Origin: Algoriphagus terrigena DSM 22685
GTDB lineage: Bacteria > Bacteroidota > Bacteroidia > Cytophagales > Cyclobacteriaceae
Assembly (NCBI RefSeq): GCF_000429445.1
Contig: NZ_AUBW01000020.1
Span: 62,001 to 126,000 of the forward strand
Direction of reading: 5' to 3'
Length of the DNA stretch: 64,000 nt
Below are positions 37,026 to 45,617 of this stretch, one piece after another. Made by a program: the position numbers and the translations under genes. The notes below the pieces were generated by a model. It ran no database searches. It was given only the letters and a program-made list of their open reading frames with translations, and was not told where the DNA came from. Position 1 is the stretch's first letter. Each line of letters opens with the position of its first letter.

Positions 37026-38108
37026 ATGAAACTCCGCCTAGTGCCTATTACATTGGGCTTGGCCATTGCGACATTGTTACCGGGTTGCGGGCTTTTTAAT
37101 AAGAAAGGTTCGGCGAGTGACAAGGCCAACAGACGTGGTGAGGTGACAGGGGTTCCAAAGCGCGCCAGCTGGCAGCAAAACCTTCCGATCGATATGGTGC
37201 CTGTAAAGGCGGGTACTTTTTGGATGGGACAATCTGACGAAGATATCGCCTATACTCAATCTGCCATGAACAAGCAGATCACCATTTCAGAGTTTTTCAT
37301 GGACAAATACGAAGTGTCCAATAATAAATACCGACAGTTTTTGGAAGCTGTAAAGAACGGAGAGCTCGCGACAGGTACTCCGACGACGCTAAAAGATCCT
37401 CCGACGTTTAATTACGATGAGCTAAGACCTGACACGACTGTGTGGTCTACCAGCTTTTCCTATCACTACGGCGACCCGCTGATGGAGTTCTATTTTGACC
37501 ATCCGGCTTTTGACAACTATCCTGTGGTGGGGATCACTTGGGATCAGGCTCAGCAGTACTGCGAATGGAGAACCTACCACCTGAGAGCAAACGATGAATC
37601 GGACTTTGATGCGCCCTCATTTAGACTTCCATCAGAGGCTGAATGGGAATACGCTGCAAAAGGCGGGAAGGATGTAGCTAAATACCCGTGGGGCGGTCCT
37701 TACCTGAAAAACAAACGAGGTTGCCTGATGGCCAATTTCAAGCCGGGCAGAGGAAATTACATCGACGACGGATTTGCATATACGGCACCAGTTGATGTGT
37801 TCTCTCCAAATGGCTTCGGGTTGTACAACATGTCAGGAAATATTGCTGAGTGGGTATTGGATGCATATAAAGCGACGTCCAGAGTTGATACCTGGGATTT
37901 GGATCCTGTGTATGATGACCCGAACGAACCAAGAAAAATCGTAAGAGGCGGTAGCTGGAAAGATATCGCTCACTACTTGGAAACTTCCACGAGAACTTAC
38001 GAATATCAAGATGTAGCCCAAGCCCACATTGGATTCCGTACCGCGATGACCTTCATGGGAAGATCTGGATCGATGGACGTCAAATCCAGCAAAAGAACAA
38101 AACGTTAA
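37026..38108 (+). CDS. gldK: T9SS periplasmic ring lipoprotein GldK/PorK
   Basis: A 360-residue lipoprotein with lipobox LLPGC (Cys21) and a formylglycine-generating-enzyme-like (SUMF1) fold. Key stretches are PVKAGTFWMGQSDED, FFMDKYEVSNNKYRQFLEA, FRLPSEAEWEYAAKGG, MSGNIAEWVLDAY and the closing HIGFRTAM. GldK forms the periplasmic ring of T9SS with GldN and is not known to be enzymatic. Alternative starts lie at 37014 and 36978 (TTG); 37026 gives the shortest good lipoprotein signal. The 180 bp before it is AT-rich and probably carries a promoter, but I could not place one with confidence. Confidence 0.94.
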   Translation: MKLRLVPITLGLAIATLLPGCGLFNKKGSASDKANRRGEVTGVPKRASWQQNLPIDMVPVKAGTFWMGQSDEDIAYTQSAMNKQITISEFFMDKYEVSNNKYRQFLEAVKNGELATGTPTTLKDPPTFNYDELRPDTTVWSTSFSYHYGDPLMEFYFDHPAFDNYPVVGITWDQAQQYCEWRTYHLRANDESDFDAPSFRLPSEAEWEYAAKGGKDVAKYPWGGPYLKNKRGCLMANFKPGRGNYIDDGFAYTAPVDVFSPNGFGLYNMSGNIAEWVLDAYKATSRVDTWDLDPVYDDPNEPRKIVRGGSWKDIAHYLETSTRTYEYQDVAQAHIGFRTAMTFMGRSGSMDVKSSKRTKR

Positions 38109-38156
38109 TCCACCCCTCAATTAGACAAAACCTTAACCTTAATTTACACTTTACAA

Positions 38157-38939
38157 ATGGCTAGCAACAGCAACTCCTTTCAAGCTAAGTTCTATAGCAG
38201 CATCATGCCGAAAATCTATGGTATTGGTGCAGCTGTCGTAATCCTCGGTGCGATGTTCAAAATCCTCGATTGGCAATTTGCCAACATTATGATCGGGGTG
38301 GGTTTGACCACAGAGGCGATTATCTTTTTCCTTTCCTCATTTGAGCCAAGACAGGAAGAAATGGATTGGAGTAAGATCTATCCGGAACTGGGCGAAGGCG
38401 CGCCTAGAAAAGCCAAAGGTGACGACGTTTCCGCTAAACTGGATGACATGCTTTCGAAAGCTAAAATCGGCCCGGAATTGATCGAAAGCTTGGGTAAGGG
38501 GATGCAAAATCTTGCTACTTCAGCCGAGAAAATGGGTAATCTTTCCGATGCTGCTGTCGCTACCAATGAATACGCTACCAACGTAAAGTCTGCCGCCAAA
38601 ACCCTGGTGGATATGAACGTATCTTATAGCAAAACTGCTGCTGCTCTTACTGAAATGTCTGCTGCTTCTCAGGATGCTAAAGCGTATCACGCGCAAGTGG
38701 TGACTGTCACCAAAAACCTTACTGCGCTGAACTCAGTCTACGAAATGGAGCTCCAGGACGCAAACAGCCATGTGAAGACATTGAATAAATTCTATAGCAA
38801 CATGGCTGTCGCAATGCAGGGTATTGCTGAAGCTGGTAAAGAAACTGAGGCATTCAAAAATGAACTGTCCAAACTGAACCAAAACGTAAGTTCTCTCAAC
38901 AAAATCTATGGTGGAATGCTATCCGCTATGAAAGGTTAA
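38157..38939 (+). CDS. gldL: T9SS motor protein GldL
   Basis: A 260-residue inner-membrane protein. Two membrane helices (about residues 19-38 and 43-62) carry the charged positions Lys35, Glu53 and Glu63 that match the ion-path residues of the GldL family. A long cytoplasmic helical tail follows (residues 80-260), rich in repeated NLS/NKIYGGM-like heptads. GldL pentamers surround a GldM dimer and use the proton gradient to power secretion and gliding (family knowledge). The gap from gldK is 48 bp. Confidence 0.95.
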   Translation: MASNSNSFQAKFYSSIMPKIYGIGAAVVILGAMFKILDWQFANIMIGVGLTTEAIIFFLSSFEPRQEEMDWSKIYPELGEGAPRKAKGDDVSAKLDDMLSKAKIGPELIESLGKGMQNLATSAEKMGNLSDAAVATNEYATNVKSAAKTLVDMNVSYSKTAAALTEMSAASQDAKAYHAQVVTVTKNLTALNSVYEMELQDANSHVKTLNKFYSNMAVAMQGIAEAGKETEAFKNELSKLNQNVSSLNKIYGGMLSAMKG

Positions 38940-38977
38940 TTTGTCCTACACACTTCTAAATAAGATAATCTAGTAAG

Positions 38978-40576
38978 ATGGCAGGAGCTAAAGAAACACC
39001 TAGACAGCGGATGATCGGGATGATGTACCTGGTACTGACGGCCCTATTGGCCCTCCAGGTAAGTAATCAGATTCTTCAGAAGTTCGTCCTCATCAATGAT
39101 GGGATGGAGCGGACTTCCAGAAATTTCATTTCAAAAAACCAAAACACCGTCACCTCAATTAAGGCGACAGTAGAAGATCAAGGAAATAATCCGAGAGATG
39201 TGCCCAAAGTAGCCGCATCAGAGCAAGTACGAGCGGCAACATCCGAAATCTACACATACCTCGAAGAGCTTAAGCAAGAGCTGATTGCAACTTCCAATGC
39301 TAAAAATGAGGAGGGGAACTTTGTCAATTCGGCGTTGAAAAACACGGAGATTTCTGGAAATATGTTTGCTAACTCGGGTAGAGGAGAGGAATTGCAGGCG
39401 AAATTGAATGCCTATCCTACCCAAGTTTCCCAGATCCTAAGTGGGGTGGGAATCACTGGTGTAGCGTTTAAGCCAATCGCGCTGGATGCAAAGGACATAG
39501 AGATTTTTGCCAATGACAGAGATGTTAGAGGTAAAAGCTTTGTGAATCTGAACTTTGTAAAGTCTCCGGTAGGAGCCGTAATGGCTTTGCTTTCGCAGTT
39601 TCAAAACGAAGTCTTGAATATCGAAAGTGAGTCCCTTTCGCAGATCTCCAGCACATTGGGCTCTTTCTATTTCAAGGCGGATATCTTGGAAGGTAAGATC
39701 GCAGCAGTTTCGAATGTGGTTGCAGCGGGTACCAAGTTCCAAGGTGACATGTTTATCGCTTCGGCCTCTTCTTCTGCTGCACCAACCATGACATTGGGCG
39801 GGCGCGCAGTACCAGTGGAGAACGGATTTGGTAAAGTGGAATTTACAGTAGCTCCTGCTGGAAAATACGACGATAAAGGTCTTTCTAGACAAGTATTGAC
39901 AGGATCAATCGTAACCAATGTAGGCGGCGAAGACCAAGTGATTCCGGTGGAATACGAGTACTTCGTAGCACAACCGATCATCAAAGTTTCGTCGGAAGTG
40001 GTTCAGCAACTTTACGCAGATTGCGCTAACGAGCTGTTGATTGAGGTTCCTGCATTGGGGAACACCTATTCTCCTGAGTTTGCCGTTAGCAATGGTCAAT
40101 CTATTAAAGGAAGCAAGCCGGGACAACTTACCGTGGTCCCTGGTGGATCTGGCAAAGTGACCATCGGTGTCAGCAGTGGAGGAAATAAAATCGGTGACGT
40201 GGCGTTTGATATCAAGCCGGTGCCTGCACCGACGATCAGAGTCGTTGGATCTAATGGCAGCGAATTGGACATGAGCCAAGCTCAAGCTTTGAATACGTTG
40301 AACAGTATGAAGGTAGTCGCTGTACCGGAGCCGACCTTCGCCCGTACAATGGCGAAAGATTCCAAATTTGAGGTGACTGGTGGAGAACTGGTTTTGCTTA
40401 GAAGTGAGGTTCCCCGTCAGACAGTTCCGATTGGTGGAAGCATGCGGTCGCTTTTGGAGAGCGCAAGACCAGGTGATGACATCGTAGTGCGCGTCACCCA
40501 AGTGACTAGAACCAACTTCAGAGGGAATAAAATCAACTCTGAATTAAGAGAAATCAAGAGAATTGCCGTTAAATAG
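38978..40576 (+). CDS. gldM: T9SS motor protein GldM
   Basis: A 532-residue protein. A short cytoplasmic basic start (MAGAKETPRQR) and one membrane helix (about residues 13-35, MMYLVLTALLALQVSNQILQKF) lead into a long periplasmic part. It has a helical first domain followed by Ig-like domains, with VAQPIIKVSSEVVQQLYADCANELLIEVPA marking the third. GldM spans the periplasm and couples the GldL ring to the GldK/GldN ring. Confidence 0.95.
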   Translation: MAGAKETPRQRMIGMMYLVLTALLALQVSNQILQKFVLINDGMERTSRNFISKNQNTVTSIKATVEDQGNNPRDVPKVAASEQVRAATSEIYTYLEELKQELIATSNAKNEEGNFVNSALKNTEISGNMFANSGRGEELQAKLNAYPTQVSQILSGVGITGVAFKPIALDAKDIEIFANDRDVRGKSFVNLNFVKSPVGAVMALLSQFQNEVLNIESESLSQISSTLGSFYFKADILEGKIAAVSNVVAAGTKFQGDMFIASASSSAAPTMTLGGRAVPVENGFGKVEFTVAPAGKYDDKGLSRQVLTGSIVTNVGGEDQVIPVEYEYFVAQPIIKVSSEVVQQLYADCANELLIEVPALGNTYSPEFAVSNGQSIKGSKPGQLTVVPGGSGKVTIGVSSGGNKIGDVAFDIKPVPAPTIRVVGSNGSELDMSQAQALNTLNSMKVVAVPEPTFARTMAKDSKFEVTGGELVLLRSEVPRQTVPIGGSMRSLLESARPGDDIVVRVTQVTRTNFRGNKINSELREIKRIAVK

Positions 40577-40601
40577 GCGATTTGATTAAAATTAATAAGT
40601 T

Positions 40602-41417
40602 ATGAAACGATTTGTGCAACACATCTTCTTGGCGCTTTTGGTAGGCGTAGGACTGATTCCGCTCAGTACCACTGCTCAGGTGGCTACGAGTGTCACTCCT
40701 TCTGGATTTGGTGATCGCCAGTTTTCCATGGATACTGTCTACTCAGCGAAGCGGATCAGGGATGATGACAAGATGTATCAAATCTCTGTCTGGAGAAGAA
40801 TTGACTTGAGAGAAAAATACAATCTTTCACTATACGGTGCTGGGGACAACAAAGCCAACGGGATTATCAACCATATCTACAAGGCTGTGGTTGATGAAAA
40901 TGCATTGGAGGTCTTTGCAGATGCGGATTTTACCAAGCCGCTTTCCATTGCCGAGTTTCAGGACAACTTCTGGATCTCCGCCAACGGTGACTCTATTTTC
41001 TCCAAACAGCTTTATTATCTTGATTTCAAAGAAGACTTTGTCTTTGACAGACATCACTCGGATCTGGTATTTGACATCAAATACATCGAGCTGGTAATGC
41101 CATCCCAGACCAACTCCAATGCCGGTCAGAAGTCGGTGGCATTTATCCGCTACAAGGACTTTGTGAACTACTTCAAGAATCATCCTACAGCTAGGTGGAT
41201 TAATTTCCAGAACCTTTCAAAGAGCCTGACTTACGATGAAGCTTTTGAATCGAGACTGTTTAGGTCGGTTGTCCGTAGATTTACAAATCCAGACGATGCG
41301 CTGATAGCAGATTTGGTACAGGCCGATCATCCGAGTCCGGAGATGCAAGCCTACCTGAATTCGCTTGAGTTTGAATACAAGCTATTAGAATTTGAAAACT
41401 CCCTCTGGGAGTGGTAA
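40602..41417 (+). CDS. gldN: T9SS periplasmic ring protein GldN
   Basis: A 271-residue exported protein with signal MKRFVQHIFLALLVGVGLIP ending near STTAQ and the GldN domain marked by DTVYSAKRIRDDDKMYQISVWRRIDLREKYN. It binds GldK to form the ring under the outer membrane. Last gene of the porP-gldKLMN run, 25 bp after gldM, followed directly by a terminator shared with uvrC. Confidence 0.94.
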   Translation: MKRFVQHIFLALLVGVGLIPLSTTAQVATSVTPSGFGDRQFSMDTVYSAKRIRDDDKMYQISVWRRIDLREKYNLSLYGAGDNKANGIINHIYKAVVDENALEVFADADFTKPLSIAEFQDNFWISANGDSIFSKQLYYLDFKEDFVFDRHHSDLVFDIKYIELVMPSQTNSNAGQKSVAFIRYKDFVNYFKNHPTARWINFQNLSKSLTYDEAFESRLFRSVVRRFTNPDDALIADLVQADHPSPEMQAYLNSLEFEYKLLEFENSLWEW

Positions 41418-41422
41418 AATAG

Positions 41423-41444
41423 AAAAGGGGCTCAGGCCCCTTTT
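41423..41444. terminator. Bidirectional terminator between gldN and uvrC
   Basis: AAAAGGGGC (41423-41431) and GCCCCTTTT (41436-41444) form a 9-bp stem with a TCAG loop. The minus-strand uvrC stop codon (41434-41432) lies in the loop, so the final uvrC codons form one arm. Both flanks supply T/A runs. Confidence 0.88.
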
Positions 41445-43237
41445 TCTTTTTCCATCCATTCTAGCAGCGCCTTAGCTCGGGGATTACCAATCACTTCGGT
41501 CAGCTCCGCTTCTGTAGCCAGCTTTAATTTTTTTATCGATTTGAAGTGCTTCAAAAGCTTGTCCGCTGTGGTTTCGCCTATCCCCGGAATTCCGGTCAAT
41601 TGGGTACCAAAGGCGTTTTTGCTCCGGACTTTCCGGTGGAATGTGATGGCAAAACGGTGGGCCTCATCGCGAATTCGCTGAAGTAGTTTGAGGCTTTCTG
41701 ATTTTTTGTCGATGTGAATGGGATAGGAGTCGCCGGGAAAATAGATCTCTTCCAGCCGCTTTGCAATTCCTATGATTGGCATCTTACCGTATACACCCAA
41801 CTCCTGAAGTGCTTCTACCGCTGAGGAAAGCTGCCCTTTGCCACCGTCGATCACTACTAGCTTTGGAAAGGGCTTCTCCTCCTCCAGCAGTCGTCTGTAA
41901 CGCCTCGTCACGATCTCCTTCATACTGGCAAAGTCATTTGGTCCCTCGACAGTTTTGATGTGGTAATGTCGATACTCTTTTATCGCGGGTTTGCCTCCCA
42001 AGAAGCAAACCATGCTCGCCACGGGGCTTGTGCCCTGAATGTTCGAGTTGTCGAAGCATTCGATGTGGTCCGGGAGGTCAGGAAGACTGAGATCTTGTTG
42101 GAGTTGGCGGATGACACGTTCCTTTTTGTCTTGATTGAGGCCTTGGAGAAGCGCTTTTTCCTTTTTGTAATAGAGCGCATTCTTCAGCGAGAGCTCTATG
42201 AGCTTTTTCTTGTCGCCAATTTTTGGGACGACGAGGTTGAGGCCCTCGATCGGATTTTCTGGCTCTATATTGATCAAGATCTCGTCTGCATCACTTTGAA
42301 ACTGGTCTTGGAGTCTCACCAGCGCGGTGATCAGCAATTCTTCGTCGCTTTCATCCAGTCGCTTTTTGAGTTCGACGTTTTTGGAAGTGATCATTGCTCC
42401 GTTTTTCACCCGCATGAAGTTGACGTAGGCAAATTTGTCGTCAGACACGAGCGTACAGACGTCCAGGTTTTGAATGCTCGGACTGGTGATCAGGGATTTG
42501 GACTGATATTTCTCCAGCAAATCCAGTTTCTCCTTCATCTTCTGCGCTTTCTCAAATTCGAGATTTTCGGCGAATGTCTGCATCTCTTGCTTGAAATAGG
42601 TCTTTGCGACGCCGAGGTTTCCCTTGAGGATATGCTTGGCCTGTTCGACATCCTTGAGATAGGCGGGTTCCCGCTGGTGACCTTCGCAAGGTCCCTGACA
42701 ATTGCCGATGTGGTATTCCAAACAGACCTTGTATTTCCCTTCGTCGATCTTGTAGGGCGAAAGATCAAGCTTGCAGGTCCGGATGGTAAATAGCTCCCGT
42801 ATGAGGTCCAGGACGTTATTCATCGCTTTTACACTTGCAAATGGCCCGAAGTAAGTTCCTCTCTTGGGGATGATCTTTCGAGTCTGAAAGATTCGCGGAA
42901 AGTTCTCTTTAGTGATCAGGAGATAGGGATAGGTCTTGTCGTCCCTCAGGAGGATGTTGTATCGGGGCTGGGTCTTTTTGATCAGATTGTTTTCCAAAAG
43001 CAAAGCATCCAGTTCACTGTCGACGAGGGTGATTTCGATCATTCGGATTTCCTTCACCATCCTCCGGGTTTTCAGATTCACCCCGGAGTTTTTGTTGAAG
43101 TAGCTGCTGACCCGCTTTTTTAAGCTTTTGGCTTTGCCTACATAGATCAGCTCGTTCTCTTCATTGAAATACTTGTAGACACCAGGATGATCCGGAAGTT
43201 GGAGGTGTTCTTCGGGCGAAAAGGAGGAGGACTGCAT
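41432..43237 (-). CDS. uvrC: Excinuclease ABC subunit C
   Basis: A 601-residue nucleotide-excision repair nuclease. The N-terminal GIY-YIG domain has DHPGVYKYFNEENELIYVGKAKSLKKRVSSYF. The cysteine cluster region CKLDLSPYKI..KVCLEYHIGNCQGPC is present, followed by a UVR domain, the RNase H-like endonuclease region (ECFDNSNIQGTSPVASMV, VVIDGGKGQLSSAVE) and C-terminal helix-hairpin-helix motifs (LTGIPGIGETTADKLL). It cuts on both sides of lesions with UvrAB. Confidence 0.95.
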   Translation of the reverse strand: MQSSSFSPEEHLQLPDHPGVYKYFNEENELIYVGKAKSLKKRVSSYFNKNSGVNLKTRRMVKEIRMIEITLVDSELDALLLENNLIKKTQPRYNILLRDDKTYPYLLITKENFPRIFQTRKIIPKRGTYFGPFASVKAMNNVLDLIRELFTIRTCKLDLSPYKIDEGKYKVCLEYHIGNCQGPCEGHQREPAYLKDVEQAKHILKGNLGVAKTYFKQEMQTFAENLEFEKAQKMKEKLDLLEKYQSKSLITSPSIQNLDVCTLVSDDKFAYVNFMRVKNGAMITSKNVELKKRLDESDEELLITALVRLQDQFQSDADEILINIEPENPIEGLNLVVPKIGDKKKLIELSLKNALYYKKEKALLQGLNQDKKERVIRQLQQDLSLPDLPDHIECFDNSNIQGTSPVASMVCFLGGKPAIKEYRHYHIKTVEGPNDFASMKEIVTRRYRRLLEEEKPFPKLVVIDGGKGQLSSAVEALQELGVYGKMPIIGIAKRLEEIYFPGDSYPIHIDKKSESLKLLQRIRDEAHRFAITFHRKVRSKNAFGTQLTGIPGIGETTADKLLKHFKSIKKLKLATEAELTEVIGNPRAKALLEWMEKEKGA

Positions 43238-43251
43238 GGGTTAAAATTAAA

Positions 43252-43280
43252 AAAAACAGCCCGTGAATCAGGCTGTTTTT
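43252..43280 (-). terminator. Terminator after the PBP1A gene
   Basis: AAAAACAGCC (43252-43261) pairs with GGCTGTTTTT (43271-43280), a 10-bp perfect stem with a 9-nt loop. On the minus strand it is followed by a run of T. It separates the porW-PBP1A unit from uvrC. Confidence 0.85.
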
Positions 43281-43307
43281 CCATTAGGATCTTTTCAAAT
43301 ATGAAAT

Positions 43308-45611
43308 TTAGAAATCGTTCTTTTTGGCATCGTAGTCAAAATCCGCAAAGCGCTGGCTGTCCTGCTCGTAGCGGTCACAATCGATCTCGATGCTCAATGG
43401 CCGGTCCGGTCTTGGAAATGGCCCTTTGGTATAGCCCAGGCTTTCATCCTCGTAGACTTTTGACATGAACTTAACCCAAATCGGCCTTGCGGTTTTGCTT
43501 CCTTGTCCATTGATCCAGCTTCTGAAATGGATAGCACGGTCGTCGCCCCCAACCCAAGTGCCCGAAACTAGATCTTTGCTCAGACCCATGTACCAACCAT
43601 CTGAGGCGTTTTGGGTAGTTCCAGTTTTGCCGCCGAGCTCATTCCCAGCTCTCAAAGTCCAAGGTACGCCTTGACTTGTTCCGCCCTCCTCTTCAAATCC
43701 TCCCCGAAGCATGTAGAGCATCAGGTAGGCGTGCTCTTCGCTCATGGCAGGTTTCTTACGTGGTGTAAACTGCTGAATCACGTTACCGTTTTTATCCTCA
43801 ATTCGGTCGATATAATATGGTGTCGTATGCTCGCCTTTGTTGACAAAAGTCCCAAAGGCTCCGGCCATCTCGAAGACAGAAACGTCATTGACACCCAAGG
43901 CCAAAGAAGGTACCTCCTGCAGGTCACTGGTTACGCCCATTCTTCTGGCGGTCTCCATGACGATCTTTGGACTGAGTTTTTTCATCATATAAGCCGTGAC
44001 TGAGTTTACCGACTCGGCCATTGCTTTACGGATCGTCATCTTTTCGTAGGTGAATTTCCCGTTTGCGTTGGACGGGCTCCAGGCTGGCTGGCCTGGAATA
44101 TATACTTCTACCGGCTGATCGACCACCGAGTAGCAAGGGCTGTAGCCGTTTTCGATTGCCGCGGCATAGACGAATGGCTTGAACGTAGATCCGGGCTGTC
44201 GCTTGCCTTGCTTCACGTGGTCAAACTTGAAGTACTTGTGGTCAATACCTCCCACCCAAGCTTTGATGTGTCCCGTATGTGGGTCCATGCTCATGAAGCC
44301 TGCCTGGAGAAACTTTTTATAGTATCTCATCGAGTCCATTGTGCTCATGAGTGTATCGATCTCTCCCTCCCAAGAGAAGATTCGCATCTTCTTTTTTTCA
44401 TTCAGCTTAAGATCGATGGAGTCAGTATCATCGCCGTATCGGACTTTCAAAAGACGATAGGCTTCTGTTCTCTTGACTGCGTTTTCGATAAAATTGGGGA
44501 TGACCTGCATACTTTCATCGATCCATGGGTCTCTTTTTCCCATGTCTTTGAAAAACAATTTTTGCAAATCGGTCATGTGCTCTTGCACCGCTTCCTCCGC
44601 ATACCGCTGCATTCTACTGTCGATGGTGACATAAATCTTTAATCCATCTCCAAAAAGGTCATAAGAAGAACCGTCGGATTTGAGATTTTCCTTGGTCCAT
44701 TTGATTAGATCTGCTTTGACTATTTCTCGGAAATAGGTCGCCAAACCGTGATTTTGGTTTCTGACCCGATAGTCGAGTTCGATCGGCAATTGGGAGATAG
44801 AATCGTATGCGGCCTCGTCCAGATCGCCGTTTTTTTCCATTTGGGAAAGGACGGTGTTTCGCCGTCTCAGGGAGTTTTCGGGATTAAAGACTGGGCTGTA
44901 GTAGGTTGGCGCTTTGAAGAGACCTACCAACACGGCCGCTTCCTGCACGGAAAGTTCCGAAGGCAGCTTGTTGAAAAAAGTCCCGGCGGCAGTCTTGATC
45001 CCGTATGCATTGGATCCGAATTCTGAAGTGTTGAGGTACAAAGTCAGAATCTCGTTTTTGGTATAGGATTTCTCGAGCTGGGTGGCCACGATCCACTCCT
45101 TGGTTTTGATGATCAACATTCTTAGCCCAGGGATCGAGCTTAAAACTCCTTGAGAAGCGTCTGTACGGGTTTTGAAAAGGTTTTTGGCAGTTTGTTGGCT
45201 CAGCGTAGATCCTCCCCCGGCGTCCTGTCCAAGCAAGATCGACTTCACAAATACGCGAAGCATGGCAATCATGTCGATTCCGGAATGGTCTTCAAAGCGA
45301 ACATCCTCGGTGGCAATCAATGCACGGACGAGATTTGGTGAAAGCTCCTCGTAGCTGACCGGACTGCGGTTTTCTCGGGCATAGGTGCCAAGTAGAAAAC
45401 CATCCGCGGAATAGAGTTCGGATGCCAGTTCGCTGTCCGGATTTTCCAATGCCTTGAAATCGGGAAGCGATCCAAATAATCCAAGGAAATTGATGCTGAC
45501 CATCCAGACGAAGAGGATGAAGAAAATCACACCTCCGATAAATGCGATCCAGAGGTATTTTATGGTTTTACCGGCCCAATCGGGGATTGTGGCTTTGGCA
45601 GTCTTTGACAT
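43308..45611 (-). CDS. Penicillin-binding protein 1A (bifunctional)
   Basis: A 767-residue peptidoglycan synthase. One N-terminal membrane helix (about residues 14-38) is followed by a GT51 glycosyltransferase with catalytic glutamate in ATEDVRFEDHSGID and GGGSTLSQQTAKNL. The transpeptidase has the serine motif GSTFK, the SVN motif and GKTGTTQNASDGWY, all intact. It makes glycan chains and cross-links outside the inner membrane. It begins 6 bp after porW/sprE ends, so the two are almost certainly one transcript. Confidence 0.94.
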   Translation of the reverse strand: MSKTAKATIPDWAGKTIKYLWIAFIGGVIFFILFVWMVSINFLGLFGSLPDFKALENPDSELASELYSADGFLLGTYARENRSPVSYEELSPNLVRALIATEDVRFEDHSGIDMIAMLRVFVKSILLGQDAGGGSTLSQQTAKNLFKTRTDASQGVLSSIPGLRMLIIKTKEWIVATQLEKSYTKNEILTLYLNTSEFGSNAYGIKTAAGTFFNKLPSELSVQEAAVLVGLFKAPTYYSPVFNPENSLRRRNTVLSQMEKNGDLDEAAYDSISQLPIELDYRVRNQNHGLATYFREIVKADLIKWTKENLKSDGSSYDLFGDGLKIYVTIDSRMQRYAEEAVQEHMTDLQKLFFKDMGKRDPWIDESMQVIPNFIENAVKRTEAYRLLKVRYGDDTDSIDLKLNEKKKMRIFSWEGEIDTLMSTMDSMRYYKKFLQAGFMSMDPHTGHIKAWVGGIDHKYFKFDHVKQGKRQPGSTFKPFVYAAAIENGYSPCYSVVDQPVEVYIPGQPAWSPSNANGKFTYEKMTIRKAMAESVNSVTAYMMKKLSPKIVMETARRMGVTSDLQEVPSLALGVNDVSVFEMAGAFGTFVNKGEHTTPYYIDRIEDKNGNVIQQFTPRKKPAMSEEHAYLMLYMLRGGFEEEGGTSQGVPWTLRAGNELGGKTGTTQNASDGWYMGLSKDLVSGTWVGGDDRAIHFRSWINGQGSKTARPIWVKFMSKVYEDESLGYTKGPFPRPDRPLSIEIDCDRYEQDSQRFADFDYDAKKNDF

Positions 45612-45617
45612 AGTGTG

